The position numbers and the translations under genes were made by a program. DNA of 64,000 nt from Crambe crambe (Eukaryota > Porifera > Demospongiae > Poecilosclerida > Crambeidae). Below the pieces are notes generated by a model that had not been told where the DNA came from, did not search any database, and saw nothing but the letters and a program-made list of their open reading frames with translations. Location of the stretch: positions 3,968,001 to 4,032,000 of the forward strand of contig OZ004581.1 in NCBI GenBank assembly GCA_963924555.1, in the 5' to 3' direction. Below, one piece after another: positions 11,150-22,700 of the stretch (the first letter of the stretch is position 1; every line of letters starts with the position of its first letter).

Positions 11150-11530
11150 TATTATTTCAATGCACTTCACTTATCTGGACTAATTCACTATCGGGCAGCT
11201 TGGAAAAAAAGTTTGGACAAAAGTCTCCAGATAGGTTTGAGTGTACTGGCACTGGGACTATGGCATAGTAGAGGCAGGTAAGGCAACTGGAGTCAAGTGC
11301 CAATATAAGAAGCTGATGATGCGTTTGGCCTGACAGCAAGTTGCATTGAGATTGTTAAGGATGATTCCTAGATATTTGATGGAGGACACAGTCTCAATAG
11401 CCTTCTTTCCAAGGTCTAAATTTAGGACAAGTGACTTCTTCTTCCTTGTCGCCAGCATTGCTTTAGTTTTGGTGGCATTCAGTCACAGACCTTGGGTTTC
11501 AGTCCATAAATATAAGATTGATGCACCAAC
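11150..11530 (-). pseudogene. Non-LTR retrotransposon (LINE) reverse-transcriptase fragment
   Basis: On the minus strand one frame reads LNATKTKAMLATRKKKS and then the RT thumb-type motif VSSIKYLGIILNN, followed by AKRIISFLYWHL. This is the C-terminal end of a LINE reverse transcriptase; the YLG motif is typical. The fragment is 5'-truncated and frameshifted (LTPVALPA then LTCLYYAIVPV in another frame). It is not functional. Confidence 0.6.
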
Positions 11531-11724
11531 TTACTGGCTATAGTCATCAAATTCTTTTTGACCATCTATTAGAGGGCACCTAGAGACTGATCTTTTGCTA
11601 TCAGTTTAGACTAAGGTTCTGCTTCACAATTCAGTGATATCAACTAGCTAATCTTTCTCTGCCATTTTTTGAAGCTGCGCACGTGCTACTAGGTCTTCAG
11701 TTTAATCATTTAGCAAGCTATTTA

Positions 11725-12264
11725 CCGTATAGCGGGTATATTTCGAGGGGCGAAAATTTCGCGATTAGACCTTTTTATCTATTTCGCGGGGAAATCATTC
11801 GTGGTTTAGATTTTGAAAGAAAAAAAAAAATTAGCAAGCCAGCTGGCCATGTGCGTGCGTGCACGAACACCTAGCTAGCTAGCTAAAGCTTCGATGGCAT
11901 GCAAGTCTAGGCCATCTTTCATTTGAGACTACTTTCTGTTTGAGACTACTTTCTACTTATTTAAAACGATATCTGGAGTGCCGTAGTTAGTGAAGTGCAG
12001 CGATCTTTTTGCCGTGGCTGCGTAGCGATGATGATAGATGTTCTGCCGCCTCGAGCTCATCATACCATAGATATACTAGACTACGTACAGCGAGGTGAGT
12101 CTATCCGTTGTAGAGTCAGACACACGCAATGAACTCTAGCTGGCCCAAGACTTATGATTTACCAAATTTCTTCCACATGATTCGCGTGGTTAAATATTCG
12201 CGGACAGAAGAGAAATCGCGAAATCTGCGAAACTTTCACCCCTCGAAATATACCCGCTATACGG
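11725..12264. mobile_element. TIR element flanked by TA (CCGTATAGCGGGTATATTTC)
   Basis: The inverted termini are CCGTATAGCGGGTATATTTC (then GAGGGGCGAAA) and, read inward from the right, the same 20 bases (then GAGGGGTGAAA). The TA dinucleotides at 11723-11724 and 12265-12266 fit a Tc1/mariner-type TA duplication. The interior of about 450 bases has no long ORF. It is a non-autonomous element. Confidence 0.75.
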
Positions 12265-12589
12265 TATTCTTATCTAATGGTGTTCCAGTCACTTGTTATT
12301 GCACTACAGTACAGATGCTCATCCTATTATAGCCAGTACTTTGCTGTAGTGTAGTCAGCTCACTTCACCATGCCATGCACATATCATTTATGTTGCTGTT
12401 GCTGTAAAGTTTGATATTACAACTTAATAGCTAAAAAATCACTTTACGTACCTACAAAAGAAAAAGATAATAAGGATAAGGTTTATGATGTGGCTAGAAC
12501 TTACTGTAGACTCATGTCAAATAACTACTGCATGCTCTCAGTTGAAGTGACAGTCAATACTGCCACCCTCAATTCTTTACATACACAAA

Positions 12590-12812
12590 ATTTCTTATTT
12601 TTAAATATGAAAGAAAAAGCACTAAGAAAAAGGATAGAAACAAGTGAGTGCTGCAGCTTTGTATTGAAGCAATCCCTACATTTACAACTGCCATTAGTTA
12701 GCTATAGGCAGTGGATGTGAATGTAGGGATTGTTTTCATACGAGGCTGCAGTAAATTTTAGGTTATCCCTACTTTAAAATTTTTTCGTGCTCACCTGTAT
12801 ATATAATATGAG
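12590..12812. mobile_element. Foldback MITE, family 3
   Basis: The inverted arms AATCCCTACATTTACAACTG / CAGTGGATGTGAATGTAGGGATT surround a loop TTAGTTAGCTATAGG. The outer arms carry CTGCAG and TTATCCCTACTTTAAAATTT. A relative is at 13880-14060. Confidence 0.65.
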
Positions 12813-12832
12813 CACAAATGTGATATAATTTT

Positions 12833-13863
12833 AGAAAAGGGACCACTTCACGCAGGATTTAATTTTGAGATATGCGCGTTTAAAGTTGCCTTAGGTAAAA
12901 TTAATTTTTTTATTCACTTCTTTTTCATTGCCTCCACAGTATCTTCAGTCCTTTGTCTAACTTCCTGCCAAATTTTAGGAAGTGGGAAGGCTTTGAAGTA
13001 GGCAAGCGCTCGAGTTGAAGTGAGCTACCTCACCCGGAACTTATTTCAGATCCTACGTGCCCAAATTTTAATGTTCAATTACGGAGGACGTAAGAGCATA
13101 GTGCGCGGAAATAAGGGAAAATCCCCACCCACATAATAACGAATTTTCATATCGATGATTTCTACTGAATACACAACTTAGCTACACATATTTAGCTAGC
13201 TACAGATAGGAAGAGGCTGTGGTAGAAGCCATCCAACTAAAATTCCGATCTGGAGGTGCTGAATGAAGTTCATCTGTCTCCTTCAACTCCAGGCCTGTTG
13301 ACGATGAAAGACAGTCCTGATCCCACCAGTGTCTAGATTCTAACCCAGATAAACACTGCTTCCACACGAACCAACTAATAAAGCTTAAAACAGAGATAGG
13401 ATAATAAAACTTACCAGTATTTTAAAACTACTGTACACTATGCATTTACAAACAGCTATCTACCCAAACTTTACCTGATCATTGTTTAGAGCTTGTCCCA
13501 TGTCTTGCATATCTTAGATAACCAAAACGCTCAAAGACAAGAACGCAGTAAAGCTAAGTCTACTTCTACTCTGCCCAGCTGCTACACGAGGTAAGAAAAA
13601 TTGAATGATGTCATCGTATTATACGGACTCGCGTAGAGATTTACGGAGAATTGGGTATTGACCGGAAGTTCAATGTTTAGACGCGTTTATTGCAAAACGC
13701 TTACTGAATCTTTCTCTCAGGCGATGCACTTCTAGCGCTTATAGCTCCGCGGTGGTTTAAGATCTAGCTTCAAGCGTAGTATCAATGAACTTCTAAGGCA
13801 ATGGGCTATAGCGTGGTACTAATAACTCCATTTTGAAATTCTGCGTGAAGTGGTCCCTTTTCT
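12833..13863. mobile_element. 1.03 kb TIR element (AGAAAAGGGACCACTTCACG ends)
   Basis: The inverted termini are AGAAAAGGGACCACTTCACG on the left and the complement of CGTGAAGTGGTCCCTTTTCT on the right, about 27 bases with one mismatch. The interior GC and codon texture differ from the flanks. A minus-strand open stretch of about 70 codons (roughly 13200-13410, with WFVWKQCLSGLESRHWWDQD) may be a transposase or captured-exon fragment, but no family is recognised. It sits between two family-3 MITEs. Confidence 0.6.
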
Positions 13864-13879
13864 CAAATTGGGTCACAAA

Positions 13880-14060
13880 TATTTTCTTCTAAATAAAACG
13901 GTTAAGTAGGGATGGCCTAAAATCTAGTTGGGCTGTATAAATGTACTGCAGAAACAATCCCTACATTTACATCCACTGCCTATAGCTAGCTAATGGCAGT
14001 TGTAGATGTAAGGATTACTTCTGCAGTACATTTATACAGTCAAGCTAAAATGGTGGAGAA
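13880..14060. mobile_element. Foldback MITE, family 3, second copy
   Basis: CTGCAGAAACAATCCCTACA on the left pairs with GTAAGGATTACTTCTGCAG on the right around CTATAGCTAGCTAATGGCAG. The left outer arm has AAGTAGGGATGGCC. Confidence 0.65.
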
Positions 14061-14179
14061 AGACTAGCTTGTGTTCCGAATGCTATCGATATCACTGAAT
14101 AGTGAAGTAGAACCTTAGTCGAAACTAATAGCGAAAGATCAGCCTCTAAGTGCCACTCTTAACAGATGCCATTGCTCAA

Positions 14180-14580
14180 AAAGTAAGGAAACAAGGGTAG
14201 GGATGAAGGATGGAAATAGGATCAGATTCACTGGCATCCTGGACCTCCAATATAGCTTAACACTCATGATCTATCACTGCATAGAAGAATGCATTTATGC
14301 GTACATACATAAAATACCGTAAAGAAAGAAAGAAAGAAAGACCAGGAACAAGTGAGGGAAAAAACATTTCCATGAAATAAAAAAAAAATGTAGGGGTGAC
14401 CATTGCTCAAAAAAGTAAGGAAACAAAGTCAAGGGTAGGGGTGAAGGATGGAAATGGGATCAATCTTTGTTCTGTATAATCCCTACATATATGTCGGGCA
14501 GCTTCAGATTATAGTGCAGTAATAGACGCAATGTAGTGATTGTTGGCTGGATATAAAGAACAAAGATTGAAATAGAGTCT
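14180..14580. mobile_element. Foldback MITE, family 4, with a partial second copy
   Basis: The complete-looking element is about 14349-14580: CAAGTGAGGGAAAAAACATT, GTAGGGGTGACCATTGCTCA, and an inner palindromic part AATCTTTGTTCTGTAT / ATAAAGAACAAAGATT. Part of the left arm recurs at 14170-14225, and a relative lies at 39205-39380. A (GAAA)n microsatellite is at 14321-14340. Confidence 0.6.
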
Positions 14581-15929
14581 ACCGGTATATAGATGGATTG
14601 GTAAAATATCTAAAATCCCTGAGTAGTCTGCTATGATCTAGCCCACACATATACATAGAGCTTGAGCTTAGCTAGCTGAGTAATGTTATAATTTCCAATA
14701 ATTGGATATCAAATACATGCACATGCATATTATCGAAAATATGGCTTCCAATAATTAAGTTAGTCAAGTACTGTGCTCCGTAGTGTCTCCTTTTACATCG
14801 ACTCTTTCGAGGATTGATGAGTAGAAAAGATCGTAGCTGGTAGAATTTGGAGTGGATTTATCCAGAAATCATAGCTGTAGCTTGAGTGGTTCGAGAGATA
14901 TGGTTGTCTAAGAAGAAGAAGAAGAATCCAGCGATTTACTTGCTTGCTGTATTTCTGAAACTGTAAGCTCCCTGGTCCTGAAACTTGGTCTGCACACTCT
15001 AGTAGGCTGGATAAACCATTCACAGTAGTTTTTATTGAGTCTAAGTGGGGTACTAGAATTTCACTTTTGTAATTAGTCTGTATGCAGCACACAGCCGTCC
15101 GCATTAGAGAGTGCTACTGCACTCTCTGATAATACCAATAACATGGTTTTCATTCTATGCGACCATCGGGTAAATCCTTGCGCATGACAGGTTCAATCTT
15201 GTTAGCATGCTATTTTGTTTGCTAGCAAACAAAATAGCATGCTAACAAGATTGAAGTCAGACGGCGACCTGAACTGTACACATGCATGGGCGCTGACAAG
15301 TTGTGTTGGGGGCATATATCCAACATGTCTTGTCGCAATAATATTCACATACCAAACTCATTCTACAGGAATGTTACAAGCGACAGTGATAATTAGCTAA
15401 ATCTAACATCACAATAAATCAGTAATGCGCATTAGGTATGAGCTAGCTTGTGGCTGAGAGTATTTTCTGCTTGGGCTGCAGGATTGACTTAGCCTCCTTG
15501 GTGAAAGTTAGAAGGAATCTTGGCTCTGATTCCAAAGGATGTCCTGAGCCTAGGGAACATGTTCTAATGGTGTGATCTCACGGTATGCAATAATATTACT
15601 TGCACAACTATGAACGGGTTTACTATGCAAATGCAAACGTGACAAGATCCTTTCCCTCCCCCCACCCCAATATAAAGTATAAAAAAGGTAAAGGGTCAGT
15701 TACGTGAGACTAGGTGCTAGTTAGGTGGACCCAATTGTGTAGGCATGGCAGGACCTAGAAATGAATGTGCCATATATTCAATTTAAGTGGCAAATTTTAC
15801 CAGGCCTTCCTCTTGTGGTCGCTTAAGTTTTCTTCTTCATCCTCGCCATGTGGGGTTAGATTTAAGAGATCAAGATAGCAAGAGAGGAAAGGCCTGGGAG
15901 GACAACCAACAAAGCCATTAGTATTTTCA
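14581..15929. other. Intergenic with palindrome, no gene seen
   Basis: No supported gene is visible. A hairpin AGAGAGTGC / GCACTCTCT lies near 15104-15126, followed by a perfect palindrome at 15192-15255. Confidence 0.5.
15192..15255. repeat. Perfect 64-bp palindrome without loop
   Basis: The left half, TTCAATCTTGTTAGCATGCT followed by ATTTTGTTTGCT, is mirrored exactly by the right half, with the centre GCT|AGC between 15223 and 15224. Pairing stops sharply on both sides. Confidence 0.9.
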
Positions 15930-16990
15930 AATCACCATAATAGATGGCTGGAAAAAAATGATTTTATGTTTATCTCTTCCTCTATTTCTTGAACATGAAG
16001 CCATGTATCATCTCTAATGCTCAAATTTTTTCTGTAAGTTTTTTTATCACCAGCTTCAAGAATAGCTTCTTCAGTGTATGCATTTGAAGTATAAAGTTTT
16101 ACAAGCCTCATCATGTCACTATTATAGCTCACATGGTGTATTTTATTTAACTTTTGGGAAGCACATGCTTGAGAATTGGCTTAGTCAAGGGATCTTGGAG
16201 CCTTTCTGTGATGCTCATTTTTATATCAAGCCATCATCTAAGTACCTATGTACACAGTCCAATATAAATGCTTAACTGACAATGTAACTTTAGGCTCATT
16301 AGCATAGAAAGAATGCTACAAATCAGTAAACTGTTTCTTTTATTATTACGTATGATAAAAAGAGCTGGTTGATACATCTATCCAGTGGAATGTTTTCATT
16401 CCAGCCTTGATGTACAGATCAGCAAGGTGACATATGCACCCTTCTCAACTTTAGACTTAGCTATTGGTATTGTCTGACATGAAGGACATGGCTTTGCTAA
16501 AGTCAAGATCATAAGGCTTTAGTTGTTGTTGTGGTGCTAAAGATTCTTTAATAATGGCTGTGCATTTTGTTATCCACAAGCAAACTTCCTCACTATCTCA
16601 GAGTCAGGAAATGAACTTAGTCATGTTAGTGGCATAATCACACATCAGGAAGGTCATATCATGTTTTCCAATAAACATTGGACCATCGAGTTTCATAAGT
16701 ACTGAGGTGTAAGGAAATTAGGTACAGATCTACTCGTGGAGGCATGTGATTGTGTCCCTCTGTGGCATTTCCTATTTATGAGTTGTCACATCATTACGAC
16801 CTCCGTGAGAGATACCAAAATCTGTCATGCACAGGGCATGTCTAGCAATGGATGATATGATTGTGTGGTATATCAAGTTATGATCAACCAGTACCTTTAT
16901 GACTTCTTACAATCTCCCTGAACTCCTGGATCCACTTTGGATTGAGGGAAATCCTTCTTGTTTTTCGGAGGGGTAGCCATGCTACAAAGC
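15930..16990 (-). pseudogene. hAT-like transposase relic (DUF4371-type)
   Basis: Minus-strand translation in shifting frames gives an N-terminal piece starting at ATPPKNKKDFPQSKVDPG. It continues with KPYDLDFSKAMSFMSDNTNS and GCICHLADLYIKAGMKTF, then a C-terminal part in the ORF at 15932-16132 (MRLVKLYTSNAYTEEAILEA, GDDTW-like). The combination SDN...GCICHLADL fits hAT-like transposases of the DUF4371 group. Several stops and frameshifts make it inactive. The call is by pattern memory and not confirmed by search. Confidence 0.5.
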
Positions 16991-17847
16991 TTGAGCTATA
17001 ATAGCCTTGTAGTCAAGGCTACTTTTTTCACGGGGCAGTGAAAAGCAAAGGGCCTGCATGAGCATGTGCTCCAGCCCTTGAATTAAAGGGATTCGCTATA
17101 CTTTCGGGCACATCTGCATCTGTTACACAAATCGTGATAAACATTACATCATCATAATTTTGAGAGCTGAGTCAGCAGCTCTAGCTAGAGACTGTTCTGT
17201 TGGTTTTGCTCCTTCTGCGCTAGATTCAACTCACCTCACTCAAAAGTGTTCTGTGCAAGCTGTTAATGAAAGAAGTGATTGGTTTGTGTCACTACCAACT
17301 GGTTAGACGAGAAGAGTCGCTGCTATCAAAGTATCATGTCTTACCTTTTGTTTTTTGACCATAAGCTTGGCTTGAGAGGGATAGTGCTGTTCTTGTTGTG
17401 TCTCAGTTTATTTCACTGATGTGGATCAGGTCTGGAGCCAGATTTAGCTAACTAGTAGTTACGTTTTGAGTACAGTACATTGAGCCAAATTATGTTTCTT
17501 GTTTACTATGTCTTATTAGCCTACTGTACAAACTCAAACCTATTGAACGAGCCACAAAAGACGATCCATGCACCTTCATGAGCAAGAACATCCAAGTCTT
17601 AACTATAACCACATGCCTTTGTTTTGCCAGTGAGTCAGACTAGACCTGCAAGGTTTACATTATATTGTTACAAAAGACAACAACATAACTGTTGACGTGA
17701 ACTTCTAGGAGTGGTTCTATTGAACCTAGATATATACAACACAAAGGAATCTTTGTGTTTTAGCTACAATCTATGGTTGAACCACCCAAATTTTCCAATT
17801 TTTTTATAGTTATCTACAGAACTAAAAATAATCTGGTTAACTGGAAA
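16991..17847. other. Intergenic, no gene seen
   Basis: I see no coding signal or structured repeat. Confidence 0.45.
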
Positions 17848-18146
17848 GTGAAGGGAAAACATTTATGCTAAATAGAATCCATGTAGGGTTAGGGTTAGTC
17901 TGTACTTTTACCTTATAGCAGTTTCTGTGGACAAATTATGCTGCCTTCAATAATAATCCCTACCTCACATTACTGCCTAAACCAAGCAGAACTTTTACAC
18001 TGACATGAACAATTAAAGCAGCTTGGTGAGAGGCAGTGACGTAGGGATCATTATTGGCAGCATAATTTATTCACAGAAACTGCTATAGGTGAAGTACAGA
18101 CTAACCCTACAAGGTTTTTATTTAGCATTTTTTCCCCTTCACTTGT
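17848..18146. mobile_element. Foldback MITE, family 2, second copy
   Basis: The arms carry AATTATGCTGCCTTCAATAA and GGCAGCATAATTTATT, with outer ends AGTGAAGGGAAAACATTTAT and CATTTTTTCCCCTTCACTTG. It is close to the element at 2443-2745. Confidence 0.8.
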
Positions 18147-18446
18147 CATAATTATTGACCTTCTGAACTGTTAGTACATACATTAATAACATTTTTCTAG
18201 ATTGTAGTGTGTTTTCAACTGTTTCACAGCTATACTTCATACTGGCAGGTATTGAGAGAAGCTATTTCCATACTTTGAAGTGCAAAAATATTTTCTAAAT
18301 CAAGGTTTCTGATAACGAAGCGTGGATAATCAAGGTTCTACCAATACGTAGCTGTAGCTGTCATACTGCTTGTATTAGAAGGTATGGTTTATAGCTAATT
18401 ATTGATTTGACTTACCAATGAAAATTTCATTCCTGTAATATTCTAG

Positions 18447-18850
18447 ATGCCTCTTTCTTGTATCCAAGAGTGGCGGGCTCGTACTGGCTCCTGCTGGTGT
18501 GTTCTTGGCCGACCTGCTAAATGTAGGTCTCCCTTTCGTGGAAAGGAGAGTCAGCCATCTCAAACCTCATCTTTCACTACCTTTTTCCTGATACTACTTT
18601 CAGCAATGAATTTTGGGATGATATTGGATCTCATAAATGCAACTTGCCATCTTCTGAATTGGAGTAAGTACAGTTTATTGAAAAATGTGATGATATTGCC
18701 ACAAGGAATAATTACCTACACTAGTATAATTGTACATGCATCTTTACATAGGTGTGAATACGTTGATATTGTTGGTCACATGACTTGTGACCAATTTAGA
18801 TCCTCTGAAAAATGTGCTTTAAATAACACTTCTCAGTGTTTATGTTGAAG
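18447..18850 (+). CDS. Candidate 5' exon of the main gene (Cys-containing, hydrophobic segment)
   Basis: An acceptor-like ATATTCTAG is followed at once by ATG and 133 open codons. The N-terminal part is Arg- and Cys-rich. A hydrophobic stretch (FTTFFLILLSAMNFGMILDL) lies near residues 47-66, and a Cys-containing end (CDQFRSSEKCALNNTSQCLC) follows. The frame ends in TGA (18846-18848), only two bases before a donor AG|GTACAT. Spliced to 19737 the phase is right apart from that TGA. Either the exon is a separate short protein, the TGA is a disabling change, or another donor is used. A fragment of this exon is copied at 32296-32409, which argues that it was a real transcribed exon. Confidence 0.4.
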
Positions 18851-19736
18851 GTACATAGGAGCCTAGTGGAAGATCCATTGGAACTATTACCTTCCAGCCT
18901 CAGTCCCAAATGCTTACAGTAAGATAAAAACAGAAAGTCTTCTTTTTTATAACTTCATAGCAATATTTTTGGTTGACCTCTAAGAGTGGCCAACCTCTGA
19001 ACAAGACACGGATTGAGCTGACTGTATTGTTATTTAATACTTTGAAGATAGCTCTTACTGTAGTTTATGGAAGGAGCTGGAGTTGTCTTGTGCAGGTTTG
19101 CAGTTGTAACCAGCTTAACTAGCTGGGCCCAATTGAGTTGGCAGAAATGGATATGCCCATGGCCATGCCCAATTAAAGTTCTTTCTGCCTCCTTTCAACC
19201 TCATGTGATACAGTGCCTTCCTCTTGCTTAACTCTTCTTTTTCTTCTTCATTTTCCCCTCTATATGGGGTCAGAGTACAAATAAGGGGTCAAGATAGTGC
19301 AAGAGAGTGTAAACGAAAAGGCCTGAGAATGAGGCTATGGTATTCTTGCAGCTGCACAGCTAGTGAACAGCCATTGCATGCATGTTTCTAGGGATAGCCT
19401 ATGACTTAATTGACTCTGTACTGCTAGCATTATCAAATATCCCATGAAACATGAGTCATATTACTGGAACACCATTCATGCCCTTAAGGTAGCTTCCTAC
19501 TTCACTGAAAAAGTATTATCATAAACTCAAACTGAATATACTATTCATTTTGAATGGATCTTTTTTAAAAAGTTCTCCACCATCTACAATCACCTTAAAC
19601 ATGCTTTTACTACTTGTATTCAGTGATAGTGGCTATTAAATTTTGTAGACTATAGGTGCAGCATACATAGTCTCGCATGCGTGAGACTAGGTGCAGCACT
19701 AGATGTATGGACCTTATGATGCTTACCTTTCTACAG

Positions 19737-19792
19737 AATTTTTCTGGACCCATGTGTACCTTCAACCATTGGAAACCCTTCTGATTGTATGT
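19737..19792 (+). CDS. Main gene exon 1 of model: short Cys segment
   Basis: The acceptor is CTTTCTACAG and the donor T|GTGAGT. It encodes IFLDPCVPSTIGNPSDCM and ends in phase 1, matching the next exon. If the donor further right (AG|GTGAGA near 19819) were used instead, the frame would meet a TAA just before it. Confidence 0.5.
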
Positions 19793-22700
19793 GTGAGTCA
19801 GAAGCTAATTTCTAAAGGTGAGACTCATGACAGCTAATGCAATTAATGTGACTTCACTTTCTGTAATACAGTAAAGAGTACTTGCAAGTCATCTCATCAA
19901 ATATCGTGGTATTATCAAGAAGCGTTTGAATATCAAACAAGCCAGATATTTCCATTGAACTACACAGTGAAGACTGTACACATAAAAGTAGCTACAGCTG
20001 TGGTTTCTGTAGCATTCATTGCTGCCAGCATCATCTTCTATCTACTATTGCTCTCTGGGGATGTGGAATTGAACCCTGGGCCAGCCATTTTCTCTGGTAA
20101 GGACTATAGTTAAATTCTTGAATTGTATATGCATGAGATAGCTACTATTTCCTTTTGTAGTTTCATTCTTCCTTTGCTTCATCGGGATGACTTCTGTCCA
20201 CCTAGTGCATGCACTACCAGTCATTCGTCAAGAGATGAGTGACAACAGCACTACAGGAGAAGGTGCAACTAGGTGCACTACAGGCGAAGGTACAACTGAT
20301 ACCACATCCCCCTCTGGTACATGGTATAATAATATATAACATTATGCAAATAATTGTAATGTTAACTCAGGTAATTCTGATAGTGACAAATCCGGAATTG
20401 TAATTGGTGTCCTTGGAATATTAACTGGCTTAATTGGAGCCGTCCTCAACTGTTGCTTCACTATGTGGAAACATTGCCATCTACCAGGTATAACACTAAC
20501 AGGATAATTAATTTACTTGTGCATGGTGATGTTTCTTAGGGTCAAAAGGCTATCTTATATTATACAGCAATCTGACTTGTCAGGGTATACGAGTTAATTA
20601 AGTACTATAACTATATTATGTAGCAATAATTATTATTATGATAATGCCTACAAATTTTCAGCTAGAAGTTGTGATACAAGCCATCCTGCATGCCTATACC
20701 CCAGTAGATTGAACCCTGCATAGTGCTGTGAAAGGAATATCGTACTACATTGGCTTGTCACAGAACCCAGTATCCAAAAACCATTTGTAGGTAGGCAATT
20801 GATTCTTATTTCCAATAAACCCTCCGTCCTTAGATAGCACCCTTTCTGCACTGAGATGCTACAGCTCAGGACCCATGGGATTCTAAACACCATAGATCCC
20901 TTTTGGTTTCAGAGCCTGTACAGATATCCTAGGAAACTTGCAGGAAGTCATTATAAAATCATGTCCATTCTGGTGTCTTTACTGTTTTTTCCTCCTTAGT
21001 GCATCTCAAAATTGAACCTAATGGTACCAATGTCATTGGAAAAGATTACTCTCTAACATGTACTCCCATGACTGATATTCCTGGGGACGAATTTGAATTT
21101 TCTTGGGACTATAACAAAGTTCCTACTAATGAAAACATTGACTCCAGTGATACAAAGAGCAAACTATCATTCAAACGTTTGAATAGTTCTCATAGAGGAG
21201 AGTACACTTGTAAATGTTCACTAAAGCAGAGACGTGGATGCTGTTTAAAGAAATTGCTTCCAAACGTAGACAGTTTGATATCATACCACTTGGATGTAAC
21301 TGGTAAGCACCACCATGCACCTATCATAGAGTGCCATGTTGTGAAAATAACGTCATTTAACCTTACTTCCAGACCCTATCATTTCAGCCACTATCAAGGA
21401 TGACGAGTATCCAATAGTTGGAAAAAGTTATAAACTGGAATGCACTATAACTGGAGCAAAAGGTTTCACTCCTGAGTATCAATGGATGCGTGATGAAGTT
21501 AATATTCAAGGAAAGACAACTCGTTCACTCTCCTTTGATTGCCTCAAATTCTATGATAGAGGACGCTATAAGTGTAGAGTCACCATTGAGTCTAATCTCC
21601 TCACTGAACCGCTCTCTGACACAAGTAATCCTATGGATATACAACCAAGTGGTATGTTAGAATTACCATATTTATATATAAGAGAGTCCTTATTGTATGT
21701 TGCTATTATTAAACAGTGAGAGATTAATAATGTTAAAAATAATAGTGGCCGCACTCAAAGCCTCTTGTATCACGTGTGCAAACATGTGGCCTGCTATAGG
21801 CTGAAGCCTGTGGCCATTCCTTAGATAGATAAGGGTTGTTGGGGATCTTGAGCTAGTTTTGACCGGCCCAAACCCAACTGAGTCAGAGAAGTAAAAGTAT
21901 TTTAAATTTTATCTCCAACTGAAATGACCGCCTTGTGGCTTTCTTTTTATAGCCAGGCATAAATGTGGGTGTGTGCATGATGAATATCATAAGCACACAA
22001 ATAACCACATAATCAGCAAAAGTGTTAATTGTACTCAATGTCCTTGAGGAGAGTCTCCAACATCTCCCCCTCCTTTTTGTGGCGGTAGCCACTGTAGCTG
22101 AGGTGTGTCTGTCCTTTCCACGCTCCAATCTTGCCTGCTCAATGCATCTGCATTTGAATTAGCTGACCCTTGTTTGTATCTGATTTCAAAATCGAAATGT
22201 TGCAAGGCCAAAACCCATCTCATTACTTTTGGTCCTGCCTTCGTTAGTTGTCTCCAGTAAGTGAGTGCCTTGTGGTCGGTCACCACAACAAACTTGGCTC
22301 CCAACAGGTACAACGCAAAGTGGAGCACTCCCTCCACCATGGCCAATGCTTCCAACTCAGTTATAGCATAGTTGGCTTCTCTTGGGAGCAACTTTCTGTT
22401 CCAATAAGCAATGGGATGAAGTCCATCCTCCCACTCTTGTGCCAATACAGCCCCTAGTCCAACACCGCTGGCGTCTGTAGCCAGAACAAACTGCTTGGTG
22501 AAGTCTGGAGCCTTCAAAACTGGTTGTGCCACCAGTACCTCTTTGATTTTCTCAAAGGCCTTCTCTCTTGGTCTGGTCCAGTTAATCTTGTCCGGTGATT
22601 CCTTTCTTGTGGCATCTGTCAATGGAGCAACTATGGTTGCCTGATTGGGAATGAATCTTCTGTAGAAATTGACTAGTCCCAAAAATGCCCTCGTACTCTT

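Noticed and set aside
14317..14340. Possible short tandem array of CRISPR type
   Set aside because: It is a simple GAAA microsatellite. No direct repeat with unique spacers exists anywhere in the window, which is eukaryotic in character.
18663..18751. An intron inside the 18.4-kb ORF (donor GTAAGTA, acceptor ACATAG)
   Set aside because: The sites look good, but joining them shifts the frame into a stop within a few codons, so the ORF was left unspliced.
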